A DNA stretch of 64,000 nt from assembly GCA_965230565.1 (NCBI GenBank), contig CBDDLH010000009.1:1-64000 (forward strand). Direction: 5' to 3'. Shown here one piece after another: positions 46,977 to 53,933 of this stretch. Within the stretch, counting starts at the first letter, position 1, and every line of letters begins with the position of its first letter. The position numbers were made by a program, and so were the translations under genes. This DNA is from BCD1 sp965230565. GTDB taxonomy: Bacteria > Bacteroidota > Bacteroidia > Chitinophagales > Saprospiraceae. The notes beneath the pieces were generated by a model. The model did not search any database, was not told the origin of the DNA, and worked only from the letters and a program-made list of their open reading frames with translations.

Positions 46977-49303
46977 TTGTGACACATGAGGATGTATTCC
47001 TGCCTGTTGAAGGAGAAGAATGCTACAATGTGATGCGTACTTACCACATCATCAATTACTGTGAGTGGGATGGAATTGCTGATCCGGTCAATATCAGTCG
47101 CGATGAAGATTGTAACGGTGTTGAAGGCGAAGCGCCTGTATGGATCATCAGAACTACGGATACGACATTTGTTGATGCAGACAGCCTGTATTACAATATG
47201 ATGCCATTGGCTGGTACGAAAGGTACTGATTGCGATGGTGATACGAATCCGGAAGGTTACTGGAGAATTACTGAATCTACCGGATACTGGACCTACACTC
47301 AGCACATTGTGATCCATGATACGATTGCACCGGTGGTTGTGTTTGATATTCCGGCGCCATTCTGTACGGATTCCGTAGAGTGTGAAACGGAGATCTTGTA
47401 TCCGTTCACAGTACTGGAGAACTGTATTGCTGATGACCTGACGATCCGCATCTTCCTGGATGCAGGAGCTGACGGAACGATCGATGCTGACCTCACCGAT
47501 GCCGGAATCCTTGAAGGAGCTTATCCGGATTATGTACTGACGGGTAGTTATCCGATAGGAACGCATAACTTCGAACTGGCCATTGATGATGGTTGTGGAA
47601 ATACAGTGACAGCTATCCTGCCATTCGAGGTAGTGGATTGTTACATTCCTGAGATCGTTTGTTACAGCGGATTAATGGTAGCTCTTGAAGCAGTCGAACC
47701 TGCTGTTGACGTAGACGGTGATGGTGACCTGGATGATGGTATGGCCATTGTAGAGGCAACACAGTTAGCATCCTGCTTGGTTGAGGATTGTTCAGCACCG
47801 CTGAGGTTCTCAGTGAACAGGATCGGCGTTACACCGCATCCGGATTCAACGGAAGTAGTACTCACTTGTGATGACCGTTACAGCATTACGCTGGAGGTTT
47901 ACATGTGGGATAGTGCTTACAACCCGTATGCTGTACAGCCTGACGGTACCATTGGCGGACCAAACTGGGATAATTGTGAAGTCCTCGTATTTGTTCAGGA
48001 TCCAAATGGTGTATGTCCGGATTGTGATGATCTGGCAGACCTTACAGGAACTGTAACTACGCTACAGAACAAGCCGATCGAGAACGCATTTGTGACATTG
48101 GACAATGCAACTACTCAGTCCTTCATGGCAGAATCTATGACGGATACAATAGGAGGATACGAATTCACGGATGTTGAAGTTGGCGGAGATTATAATATTG
48201 CTCCAGAGTTGGATGAGAACTATCTGAACGGAGTAACGACTATGGATCTGATCGTGATGCAGCAGCATCTGCTGGGAAGTAATACGATCGCTTCACCATA
48301 CCTGTTGCTTGCAGCGGATGTAAATAACTCTGGTTCGATCACTATTCTTGATATGATTGAGATCAAGAAACTGATCCTCGGACAAGTTTCTGAATTCTCT
48401 GAAATGCCAAGTTGGATATTCATTCCGAAATCATATGTATTCCCGGATGCTGCCAACCCATGGCTCGAAGAAATTCCGAATATGATCACGCTTGAAGATC
48501 TTGCGGACTGTACCAGCGGTCTGGACTTCTGGGGAATCAAGATGGGTGATGTGAATATGACTGCTGATCCGTCATTTAGCGGAGGCATAGAATACAGAAA
48601 TCAATCTGATAAATTCAGATTCGGAGTAATTGACCAGGCTGTTGAGCCTGGTCAGGAGTACACGATAACCTTTACGGCGCCGGAACTGGCTACCATAAAA
48701 GGTTATCAGTTTACCCTGAATTTTGATAAACAGGTGCTTGATTTCGTAAGTGTTACAGAAGGTGTGGCTAAAGTTGATAATTTCGGTTTCGACTTTATTG
48801 ATAGAGGACTTATTACAACAAGTTGGCATATTTCCGATGGAAATACTATCTTTGTTGGTAAGGACGATATTCCGGAAATGTTCCAATTGACTTTCCGGGC
48901 AAAAGAATATGCCTCTAGCCTCAGTAAATTGTTGAGTACCAGTTCTGATTTCACTCCGATAGAAGCTTATGGAGTAGACGGATCGATGCTGGGCGTAGAC
49001 ATTCAATTTAGCACCCCCTTCAATCAGTTAACGGAAACGGGATATGGTTTTGAGTTGTATCAGAACACGCCTAATCCGTTCGGGCAAAGTACTATTATCG
49101 GGTTTGAACTGCCATACGCGGCAGAGACTACCTTGATAATCAGAGATATTTCCGGAAGAGAAATCAGTCGAATTTCAGGTAGTTATGACAACGGCTACAA
49201 TGAAATAACACTGGAGAAAGGCAGCTTGTCGAGCGGGGTTTATTATTACACCCTGACTACGGGCGAGTTTACCGCCTCCCGGAAAATGATAGTGAACGAA
49301 TGA
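46949..49303 (+). CDS. giant surface adhesin, fragment 4 of 4 (dockerin-like, cohesin-like, T9SS sorting domain)
   Basis: This frame opens at a TTG (46949) within the overlap with fragment 3 and is its continuation, not a separate gene. The join reads ...NAYTLLS-YHTGCDSIVVTHED. It holds the rest of the HYR/Ig-like region, a carboxypeptidase-regulatory-like domain (LTGTVTTLQNKPIENAFVTL), and two dockerin-like loops, NGVTTMDLIVMQQHLLG and DVNNSGSITILDMIEIKKLI (about 48226-48385). A cohesin-like domain follows (V-E-P-G-Q-E-Y-T-I-T-F, I-K-G-Y-Q-F-T-L-N-F-D), and the protein ends in a T9SS type A domain (YQNTPNPFGQSTIIGFELP ... ENT-type tail SRKMIVNE). The last domain directs export through T9SS and anchoring or release at the surface. 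Confidence 0.9.
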   Translation: MYHTGCDSIVVTHEDVFLPVEGEECYNVMRTYHIINYCEWDGIADPVNISRDEDCNGVEGEAPVWIIRTTDTTFVDADSLYYNMMPLAGTKGTDCDGDTNPEGYWRITESTGYWTYTQHIVIHDTIAPVVVFDIPAPFCTDSVECETEILYPFTVLENCIADDLTIRIFLDAGADGTIDADLTDAGILEGAYPDYVLTGSYPIGTHNFELAIDDGCGNTVTAILPFEVVDCYIPEIVCYSGLMVALEAVEPAVDVDGDGDLDDGMAIVEATQLASCLVEDCSAPLRFSVNRIGVTPHPDSTEVVLTCDDRYSITLEVYMWDSAYNPYAVQPDGTIGGPNWDNCEVLVFVQDPNGVCPDCDDLADLTGTVTTLQNKPIENAFVTLDNATTQSFMAESMTDTIGGYEFTDVEVGGDYNIAPELDENYLNGVTTMDLIVMQQHLLGSNTIASPYLLLAADVNNSGSITILDMIEIKKLILGQVSEFSEMPSWIFIPKSYVFPDAANPWLEEIPNMITLEDLADCTSGLDFWGIKMGDVNMTADPSFSGGIEYRNQSDKFRFGVIDQAVEPGQEYTITFTAPELATIKGYQFTLNFDKQVLDFVSVTEGVAKVDNFGFDFIDRGLITTSWHISDGNTIFVGKDDIPEMFQLTFRAKEYASSLSKLLSTSSDFTPIEAYGVDGSMLGVDIQFSTPFNQLTETGYGFELYQNTPNPFGQSTIIGFELPYAAETTLIIRDISGREISRISGSYDNGYNEITLEKGSLSSGVYYYTLTTGEFTASRKMIVNE

Positions 49304-49354
49304 TCTGAATAGATCTGAAGATATTTAACTTGTAAATTTGTTTCATGTGAAGAA

Positions 49355-49393
49355 GGGGCGGAGCAGTTAGTTCTGCTTCGTCCCGTTTTTTTT
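49355..49393 (+). terminator. rho-independent terminator of the adhesin gene
   Basis: GGGGCGGAGCAG pairs with CTGCTTCGTCCC across a 6-base loop and is followed by nine T. It lies about 50 bases after the adhesin stop codon. Confidence 0.88.
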
Positions 49394-49666
49394 CCTTTCC
49401 TTACCTTACTTTAATTAAACATTGCTCATTGGATATCATTTCCTTTTGAGTATTTGCCTTTTCTTTTTCAGTAAATGCTGATTAAGGGAAGCGAACTGCC
49501 ATAGTACATCCCTTGTATTTTACACACTTGCCGGTAGAATAATTCGCGTCGGAGACGGGTCTTGGTCTGTGATGATTGCATCAGATCAAAATTCTGATCT
49601 AATGTCCCTCACCGGTATTAAACCCATGAAGTGTAAACTTCAGGTTATGTCCCTTTTTAGCTTGAA
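49394..49666. other. hairpin-bearing gap between convergent genes
   Basis: No coding frame is supported here. Two small hairpins can be drawn, CATCAGATCA/TGATCTAATG (about 49577-49602, one mismatch) and TGAAG/CTTCA (about 49627-49642). The octamer-like TATGTCCCT or AATGTCCCT occurs twice, beside each of them. Whether this is an RNA is unknown. Confidence 0.3.
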
Positions 49667-49706
49667 AAATGCCGGCGGAAGATCTTCCGTCGGCATTTAT
49701 TTTTAA
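49667..49706. terminator. bidirectional terminator next to the DUF2202 gene
   Basis: An almost perfect 32-base palindrome (AAATGCCGGCGGAAGA and TCTTCCGTCGGCATTT, one G-T pair) with T-rich sequence on both sides. It serves the minus-strand DUF2202 gene and any read-through from the left. Confidence 0.85.
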
Positions 49707-49731
49707 GGTAAGTGTTTGTTGACAAAATATT

Positions 49732-50724
49732 TCAGGTCGTTTGCAGATCAACCATTTCCGCCATTTCCGTTGCCACCATTTCCATTTCCGCCATTTCCAT
49801 TTCCACCACTTCCATTTCCACCACTTCCATTGCCGCCATTAGGGCAATCACCGTTATTTCCGTTGCCACCGTTTCCATTGCCGCCATTCCATTTCCACCA
49901 CTTCCATTTCCACCACTTCCATTTCCACCACTTCCATTTCCACCATTAGGGCAACCGTTATTTCCGTTGCCACCATTTCCATTGCCTTGAGTGAAACATA
50001 AACTGCCGCCGCGCTCTCTAGGAGTTGAAATTATTTCGTTTAATAAGTCTTCGCTGATATATTGAGCAGAATAAGTTGTTTCAAGTAGGGAAATTTGTTT
50101 AGTGAATGCACGAAGGTGATTACGGGATCCTTTGGTTAATTCATTGAAGACAGCAAGAATATCTTCGTTGTTTGTTTCTTCACTTAGTTGCATCAGGTCA
50201 TAGATGTCCACATCCTCAATAGTAGCGCCAACAAGGAATGCCTCACCGATGCTCTGACTGCCCTGATCCAATAAAATGTTGTAAAGATTCTGCAGTTCTT
50301 CATTGGTGAAAACCCCATTTTCATTTTCTCCAATAGGATCGGGGATATCGTATTTTTGTAAGAGACAAATAAGGGAGTTCATATGCCTGTTTTCTGCCTT
50401 GGCGATGTTGGTGAAGACTCTGTGGTCCCATAATTGACTTAATTCCAGATAAATATCACGGGCCATTTTTTCTTCTTCTACCATCAGGAGTAGTGCATTA
50501 ACTTCTTCTGCGGACAGTTCTTCAAAAGGGTAATTATTGGTAATACACTCGCATTGTCCCTGTTGGGGGGATAATACAGCAGCTTCACTCCTGAGATCCG
50601 TTAATTCATCGGTGAGTTCACTGTTGTCGACTCCGGCGATCTCTGTTTGACATTGGGTAGTCAGCAAGGCAAGCGAAGCTAAAATTATCAGAGCACTTAC
50701 ATTTTTCCAAAATTGAATGGTCAT
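49732..50724 (-). CDS. DUF2202 ferritin-like lipoprotein with a Gly/Asn-rich tail (tail frameshifted)
   Basis: The 330-residue protein has a lipoprotein-type signal (ASLALLTTQC) and a DUF2202 domain (about residues 68-235) with the typical L-L-x-M-V-E-E-E-K-M-A-R-D-I-Y and N-I-A-x-A-E-N-R-H-M patterns. Its Glu, His and carboxylate residues suggest a ferritin-like di-metal helical fold. The tail is GNGNGGNGNNGCPNGGNG and similar. After GGNG it changes abruptly to MAAMETVATEI..., an out-of-frame reading of the same repeats. Restoring one T in GCCGCCATTCCATTT (about 49881-49895) gives a continuous G-x-G-G-N-G tail ending at TGA 49748-49750. A promoter-like motif shared with the EF-hand gene lies 43-81 bases upstream. 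Confidence 0.87.
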   Translation of the reverse strand: MTIQFWKNVSALIILASLALLTTQCQTEIAGVDNSELTDELTDLRSEAAVLSPQQGQCECITNNYPFEELSAEEVNALLLMVEEEKMARDIYLELSQLWDHRVFTNIAKAENRHMNSLICLLQKYDIPDPIGENENGVFTNEELQNLYNILLDQGSQSIGEAFLVGATIEDVDIYDLMQLSEETNNEDILAVFNELTKGSRNHLRAFTKQISLLETTYSAQYISEDLLNEIISTPRERGGSLCFTQGNGNGGNGNNGCPNGGNGSGGNGSGGNGSGGNGMAAMETVATEITVIALMAAMEVVEMEVVEMEMAEMEMVATEMAEMVDLQTT

Positions 50725-50766
50725 AATCTTTATTTTTTTGCGTAGTTAAAATGAATATTTGATTGC

Positions 50767-50805
50767 TTTCAAGGTCTACTACGCAACCGATTATGGTTTC
50801 TTTCA
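50767..50805 (-). promoter_or_regulatory. candidate ECF-type promoter of the DUF2202 gene
   Basis: Read on the minus strand: TGAAAGAAA (50805-50797), 11 bases, TGCGTAGTA (50785-50777), 5 bases, TGAAA (50771-50767). The same blocks with the same spacing precede the EF-hand gene on the other strand. The distance between the TGAAAG and CGTAG cores (about 16 bases) fits an ECF sigma promoter. The reverse complement of TTGCGTAGT also occurs downstream in the leader (50738-50746). Confidence 0.75.
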
Positions 50806-50836
50806 TTTTTGGAAAAAAAATTATTACAGGGTAGAG

Positions 50837-50869
50837 AGAAATACTATTTTTTGGAAAAATAGTATTTCT
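50837..50869. repeat. AGAAATACT palindrome, copy 5
   Basis: AGAAATACTATTTTTT, central GG, AAAAATAGTATTTCT. It lies between the DUF2202 gene and the ECF operon, 30 kb from the other four copies. Confidence 0.9.
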
Positions 50870-50954
50870 AAAACAAGCAGTAACTAGAGCACAACGACAT
50901 CCCGATATTTCATATGCAGGACAGGTTCCCGTTCACGTAGTGCCGGGGCAGTAA

Positions 50955-51686
50955 CTAGTTCTGGTGCCCCCTTTTTTGATTACGATTTCCAGGGCCTCCC
51001 CATGGACGAATTTCTTCAGCTTGAAAAGTCTGCTTATCTGTGATTTTACCAACTAGCTTAACCAATTCGCCCGGCTCGAGCAGGACTCTTGACGAAATGA
51101 AGACATCATCGTAAACAACTGTCCATGATTTTTTATCAAAATCAGTTATTTGAAAGCTATTTTCCTTTATTCCTGTGATGGTGCCTGACAGGAAACCTGC
51201 TTCCGGATTCATCCATGTCTTGATCCTTTTTTCCTGAATACTTTCGTATATTTCAACATTAACGGCAAAGGCATTTTCAAGTTTTTCTGCCCCTCCTGCA
51301 ATAAAGAACAAAGTGCCGATCAGAATGCTTAATGCTGTTGAAATACCAACAAGGCGGGATACGGTGAATTTATAACCTTTTTTGGAATGCTGTATGCTGA
51401 AAATGGCCAGGATCAAAAAGGTTACCAAAGAGATGATCCAAAAAAACGGAAGCAAACCAAGGAAAAACTCTAATCTAGAATGAGACATGTGGGACAGAAG
51501 GTCAAATTCTGACTGTTGGATACTGAATAGTACGATTGAAAAAGCCAGCGCTCCGAAAATTACAGCAATAGCAAAAGTTGTCCAGAGGGAACCATTTTTT
51601 AATACGAATTTCCACCTGGGAATGGGTTGAATATTCTCAGATTTTATTTTTTCTAGGATCTTTTTTGAATTGTCCATTTCTTCCAT
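50955..51686 (-). CDS. membrane protein co-transcribed with the ECF sigma factor, possible anti-sigma factor
   Basis: The 243-residue protein has a short cytoplasmic N-terminus (MEEMDNSKKILEKIKSENI), three membrane helices (about 34-55, 75-95 and 110-130) and a C-terminal domain of about 100 residues. That domain (G-F-L-S-G-T-I-T-G-I-K-E-N-S-F-Q-I-T-D ... G-E-L-V-K-L-V-G-K-I-T-D-x-x-x-F-Q-A-E-E-I) resembles the small beta-barrel of DUF5666-type proteins. It starts two bases after the sigma factor stop codon, the usual place for a membrane anti-sigma factor. No zinc-finger anti-sigma motif (HxxxCxxC) is visible, so that role is inference from position. Confidence 0.78.
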   Translation of the reverse strand: MEEMDNSKKILEKIKSENIQPIPRWKFVLKNGSLWTTFAIAVIFGALAFSIVLFSIQQSEFDLLSHMSHSRLEFFLGLLPFFWIISLVTFLILAIFSIQHSKKGYKFTVSRLVGISTALSILIGTLFFIAGGAEKLENAFAVNVEIYESIQEKRIKTWMNPEAGFLSGTITGIKENSFQITDFDKKSWTVVYDDVFISSRVLLEPGELVKLVGKITDKQTFQAEEIRPWGGPGNRNQKRGHQN

Positions 51687-51688
51687 TT

Positions 51689-52270
51689 TTAAGACCAGGA
51701 AAACGTTTCTTTGCCTCCTTGTTGAATAAATGCCTTTTTGGCCCTGTTGATCCTTGTTGCAACAGTTCCTTCGGGAATTTTTAAAACATCGGATATTTCA
51801 TCATAACTCATCATCTCAAGGAATTTCAATACCAGAATTTCCCTGTATTTCAGCGGTAATTTTTGTAATACTTCGTCGATCTTGGATTTGTTAAATTGTT
51901 CTTGTTCTTCTCCTAAAGAGTCTTGCTCCAATACTGAAATTTCTTCCGGGAGTTCGATCGTCGGAGACTGTCCATAGGAAGTCTTTTTCCTCCAAAAGGA
52001 AACCGTTTCATTGTGCACGATGCGATATATCCAGCTGGATAATTTCAGACTTTGATCAAAATCGTTAAGATTTCGCCAGATTTTTATGAATGCTTCCTGT
52101 AGAATATCTTCAGATTCTTCCCGGGTAGAATAGGAAATACGATTGATGTAGCGGAGTAACTTGGGCTCATATTTGTTGTACAAACAGGCAAAATACTCAA
52201 CATCCTGAAGAGACTTTTGGACAATCTCAAGGTCGGTGAGCTCCTTACATATTTGTTCTGTCACATGCAT
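51689..52270 (-). CDS. ECF-type RNA polymerase sigma-70 factor
   Basis: The 193-residue protein has both domains of ECF sigma factors. Region 2 (about residues 28-95) includes E-D-I-L-Q-E-A-F-I-K-I-W and the -10 recognition helix W-I-Y-R-I-V-H-N. Region 4 (about 130-185) includes L-P-L-K-Y-R-E-I-L-V-L-K-F-L-E-M-M-S-Y-D-E-I-S-x-V-L-K-I-P-E-G-T-V-A-T-R-I-N-R-A. It is translationally close-coupled to the downstream membrane protein gene. Genes on each side carry a shared promoter motif, proposed here as its targets. The motif is not seen upstream of the sigma gene itself. Confidence 0.93.
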   Translation of the reverse strand: MHVTEQICKELTDLEIVQKSLQDVEYFACLYNKYEPKLLRYINRISYSTREESEDILQEAFIKIWRNLNDFDQSLKLSSWIYRIVHNETVSFWRKKTSYGQSPTIELPEEISVLEQDSLGEEQEQFNKSKIDEVLQKLPLKYREILVLKFLEMMSYDEISDVLKIPEGTVATRINRAKKAFIQQGGKETFSWS

Positions 52271-52382
52271 CCGGGAATCCTTTTTTTTAAATACTCCCTG
52301 TTAACAACAATGAAAGTTAAGGTATTTCCATGCAATATTGATACATTATAAAATGAGTTTTTTTGAAAATTTTTAGGGAAAG

Positions 52383-52421
52383 TGAAAGAAAAGTCTGAGG
52401 TCTGCGTAGTAAAGAATGAAA
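52383..52421 (+). promoter_or_regulatory. candidate ECF-type promoter of the EF-hand gene
   Basis: TGAAAGAAA (52383-52391), 11 bases, TGCGTAGTA (52403-52411), 5 bases, TGAAA (52417-52421), identical in blocks and spacing to the site upstream of the DUF2202 gene. The start codon lies about 50 bases further downstream. Confidence 0.75.
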
Positions 52422-52473
52422 AGCAGCCCGGGAACGCGCTGTTGATGTTAAATGATCACAAAAAATAAAAGTT

Positions 52474-52929
52474 ATGAAAAGTAAATTCAGGTTTAGCGCT
52501 TACCATTATTTGATGGTAACTTCTTTGATGATGTTAATCGGCATGGGGACATCCTATGCACAGGCAGGCCAGAATAACAGAACACAACAATTTACTCAAT
52601 GTGACAGCAACGGAGACGGATTTATCAGTAATGCAGAATGTCGCAATGCTAATTTTGCCAATTTTGACCGCGACGGCGATGGTCTGCTCAACCGTAATGA
52701 ATTCAGGAAACTGAAGAAACAGCAAAACAATTTTCAAAAGGCCAATCGGAGTGCGAATAGATCCAACAGAGGACAGGCAATGAATAAAGGTACTGGAAAC
52801 GGAAATGGGCAACGCCTAAGGAATAACACTGGAAACGGTAACGCCCAAAGACTTCGTGATGGCAGTTGCGGCAATTCACCGGGAAGCAGAGGTAACCGCG
52901 CAGGTAACGGCCGTGGCCGGCGAGGTTGA
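52474..52929 (+). CDS. secreted EF-hand protein with Gly/Asn/Arg-rich tail
   Basis: The 151-residue protein has a signal peptide (hydrophobic residues 12-28, ending SYAQ) and two EF-hand loops, DSNGDGFISNAE (44-55) and DRDGDGLLNRNE (65-76), each with the calcium-ligand positions filled. The second half is basic and low in complexity, with a near-repeat G-N-G-N-(G/A)-Q-R-L-R and an end of GNGRGRRG. It probably binds calcium outside the inner membrane. The GNGNG-rich tail resembles that of the DUF2202 protein, whose promoter it shares. Its terminator lies at 52981-53010. Confidence 0.85.
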   Translation: MKSKFRFSAYHYLMVTSLMMLIGMGTSYAQAGQNNRTQQFTQCDSNGDGFISNAECRNANFANFDRDGDGLLNRNEFRKLKKQQNNFQKANRSANRSNRGQAMNKGTGNGNGQRLRNNTGNGNAQRLRDGSCGNSPGSRGNRAGNGRGRRG

Positions 52930-52980
52930 AATGGAATTTAACTGTGAGATGATTTAGTTATAAGTTTTTTATTGAAATAG

Positions 52981-53010
52981 GATGGCTCTGGAAATGAGCC
53001 ATCTTTTTTT
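52981..53010 (+). terminator. rho-independent terminator of the EF-hand gene
   Basis: GATGGCTC (52981-52988) and GAGCCATC (52996-53003) form a perfect 8-bp stem with a 7-base loop followed by seven T. The T-run touches the stop codon of the convergent glsA. Confidence 0.93.
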
Positions 53011-53923
53011 AAAATATCGACATACCCGTTTTTGTCGTCAACAGTTCCAAAGCCTTCATACCCAATAAAGAATTACCCTTTTTATTCAAACGGGGGCTCC
53101 AAACAGCTATACTGTACTCCTGAGGGTAAACAGCCACAATGCCACCTCCGACACCACTCTTTCCCGGTAATCCGACTTTAAAGGTAAACTCTCCGGCTTC
53201 ATCGTAAAACCCACAGGTCTGCATCAGGGCATTGAGCCTTTTGATCTGGCTGGAAGTAAGGAATTCTCCTGTAATGCTCAATTCCCGTCCGTGATCCGCA
53301 AAAGGCAGGAATGCCCGGGCCAGTTCTTTACAGGTCATTTCGATGGAACAGATGTGAAAGTAGAAATCGAGTACTTCTTCCACGTCATTTTCAATATTGC
53401 CGAATGATTTGAGCAGGTTGGCCATGGCGGCGTTTCGGTGGCCCCAGCTTTTTTCAGAAGCGGCTACCTGTTCATTGAAATGGATATCGTTGGTTTTCGC
53501 CATTCTGCGAACGAAATGAAGGAAGTCTTCTTTGGGGTTTTCCAAATGAGTTATAAGGATGTCTGCAACTACCAAAGCCCCGGAATTAATCAGCGGGTTT
53601 CTGGGAATCCCCGATTCGTATTCCAAAAGGGCCAGACTGTTAAAGGGATGTCCTGAAGGTTCCACGCCTACCCGTTTCCAGATTTTTTCGCCGATGAAGG
53701 AAATCGCCAGGGTAACGGATAATACTTTTACAATACTTTGAACGGAGAATTTTTCCTCACTATCACCAATGGCGAAAGTCCTGCCATCCAAAAAAGTCAG
53801 ATGGATACCGAATTTGTCGGGGTCGACATTGCCTAGTTCGGGAATATAATCAGCTACCTTGCCAAGACCGGCAAAGGGCTGGATCTCTTCATGAATCTCT
53901 GAAAGGATTTGCTGAAAGTCCAC
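53009..53923 (-). CDS. glsA: glutaminase A
   Basis: The 304-residue protein matches the serine-dependent glutaminase family in length and motifs: an N-terminal helix, then G-K-V-A-D-Y-I-P-E-L, the active-site S-x-x-K in FSVQSIVK (Ser63, Lys66), R-N-P-L-I-N-S-G-A-L, and G-L-P-G-K-S-G-V-G-G-G-I near the end. The enzyme hydrolyses glutamine to glutamate and ammonia. It begins 10 bases after the stop of the upstream beta-propeller gene, so the two are probably co-transcribed. Confidence 0.96.
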   Translation of the reverse strand: MDFQQILSEIHEEIQPFAGLGKVADYIPELGNVDPDKFGIHLTFLDGRTFAIGDSEEKFSVQSIVKVLSVTLAISFIGEKIWKRVGVEPSGHPFNSLALLEYESGIPRNPLINSGALVVADILITHLENPKEDFLHFVRRMAKTNDIHFNEQVAASEKSWGHRNAAMANLLKSFGNIENDVEEVLDFYFHICSIEMTCKELARAFLPFADHGRELSITGEFLTSSQIKRLNALMQTCGFYDEAGEFTFKVGLPGKSGVGGGIVAVYPQEYSIAVWSPRLNKKGNSLLGMKALELLTTKTGMSIF

Positions 53924-53933
53924 TGTTGAGCTG

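Noticed and set aside
49712..49990. Plus-strand frames rich in Pro-Phe and Ile-Ser-Thr opposite the DUF2202 tail
   Set aside because: These are the antisense reading of the GGNG-coding repeats.
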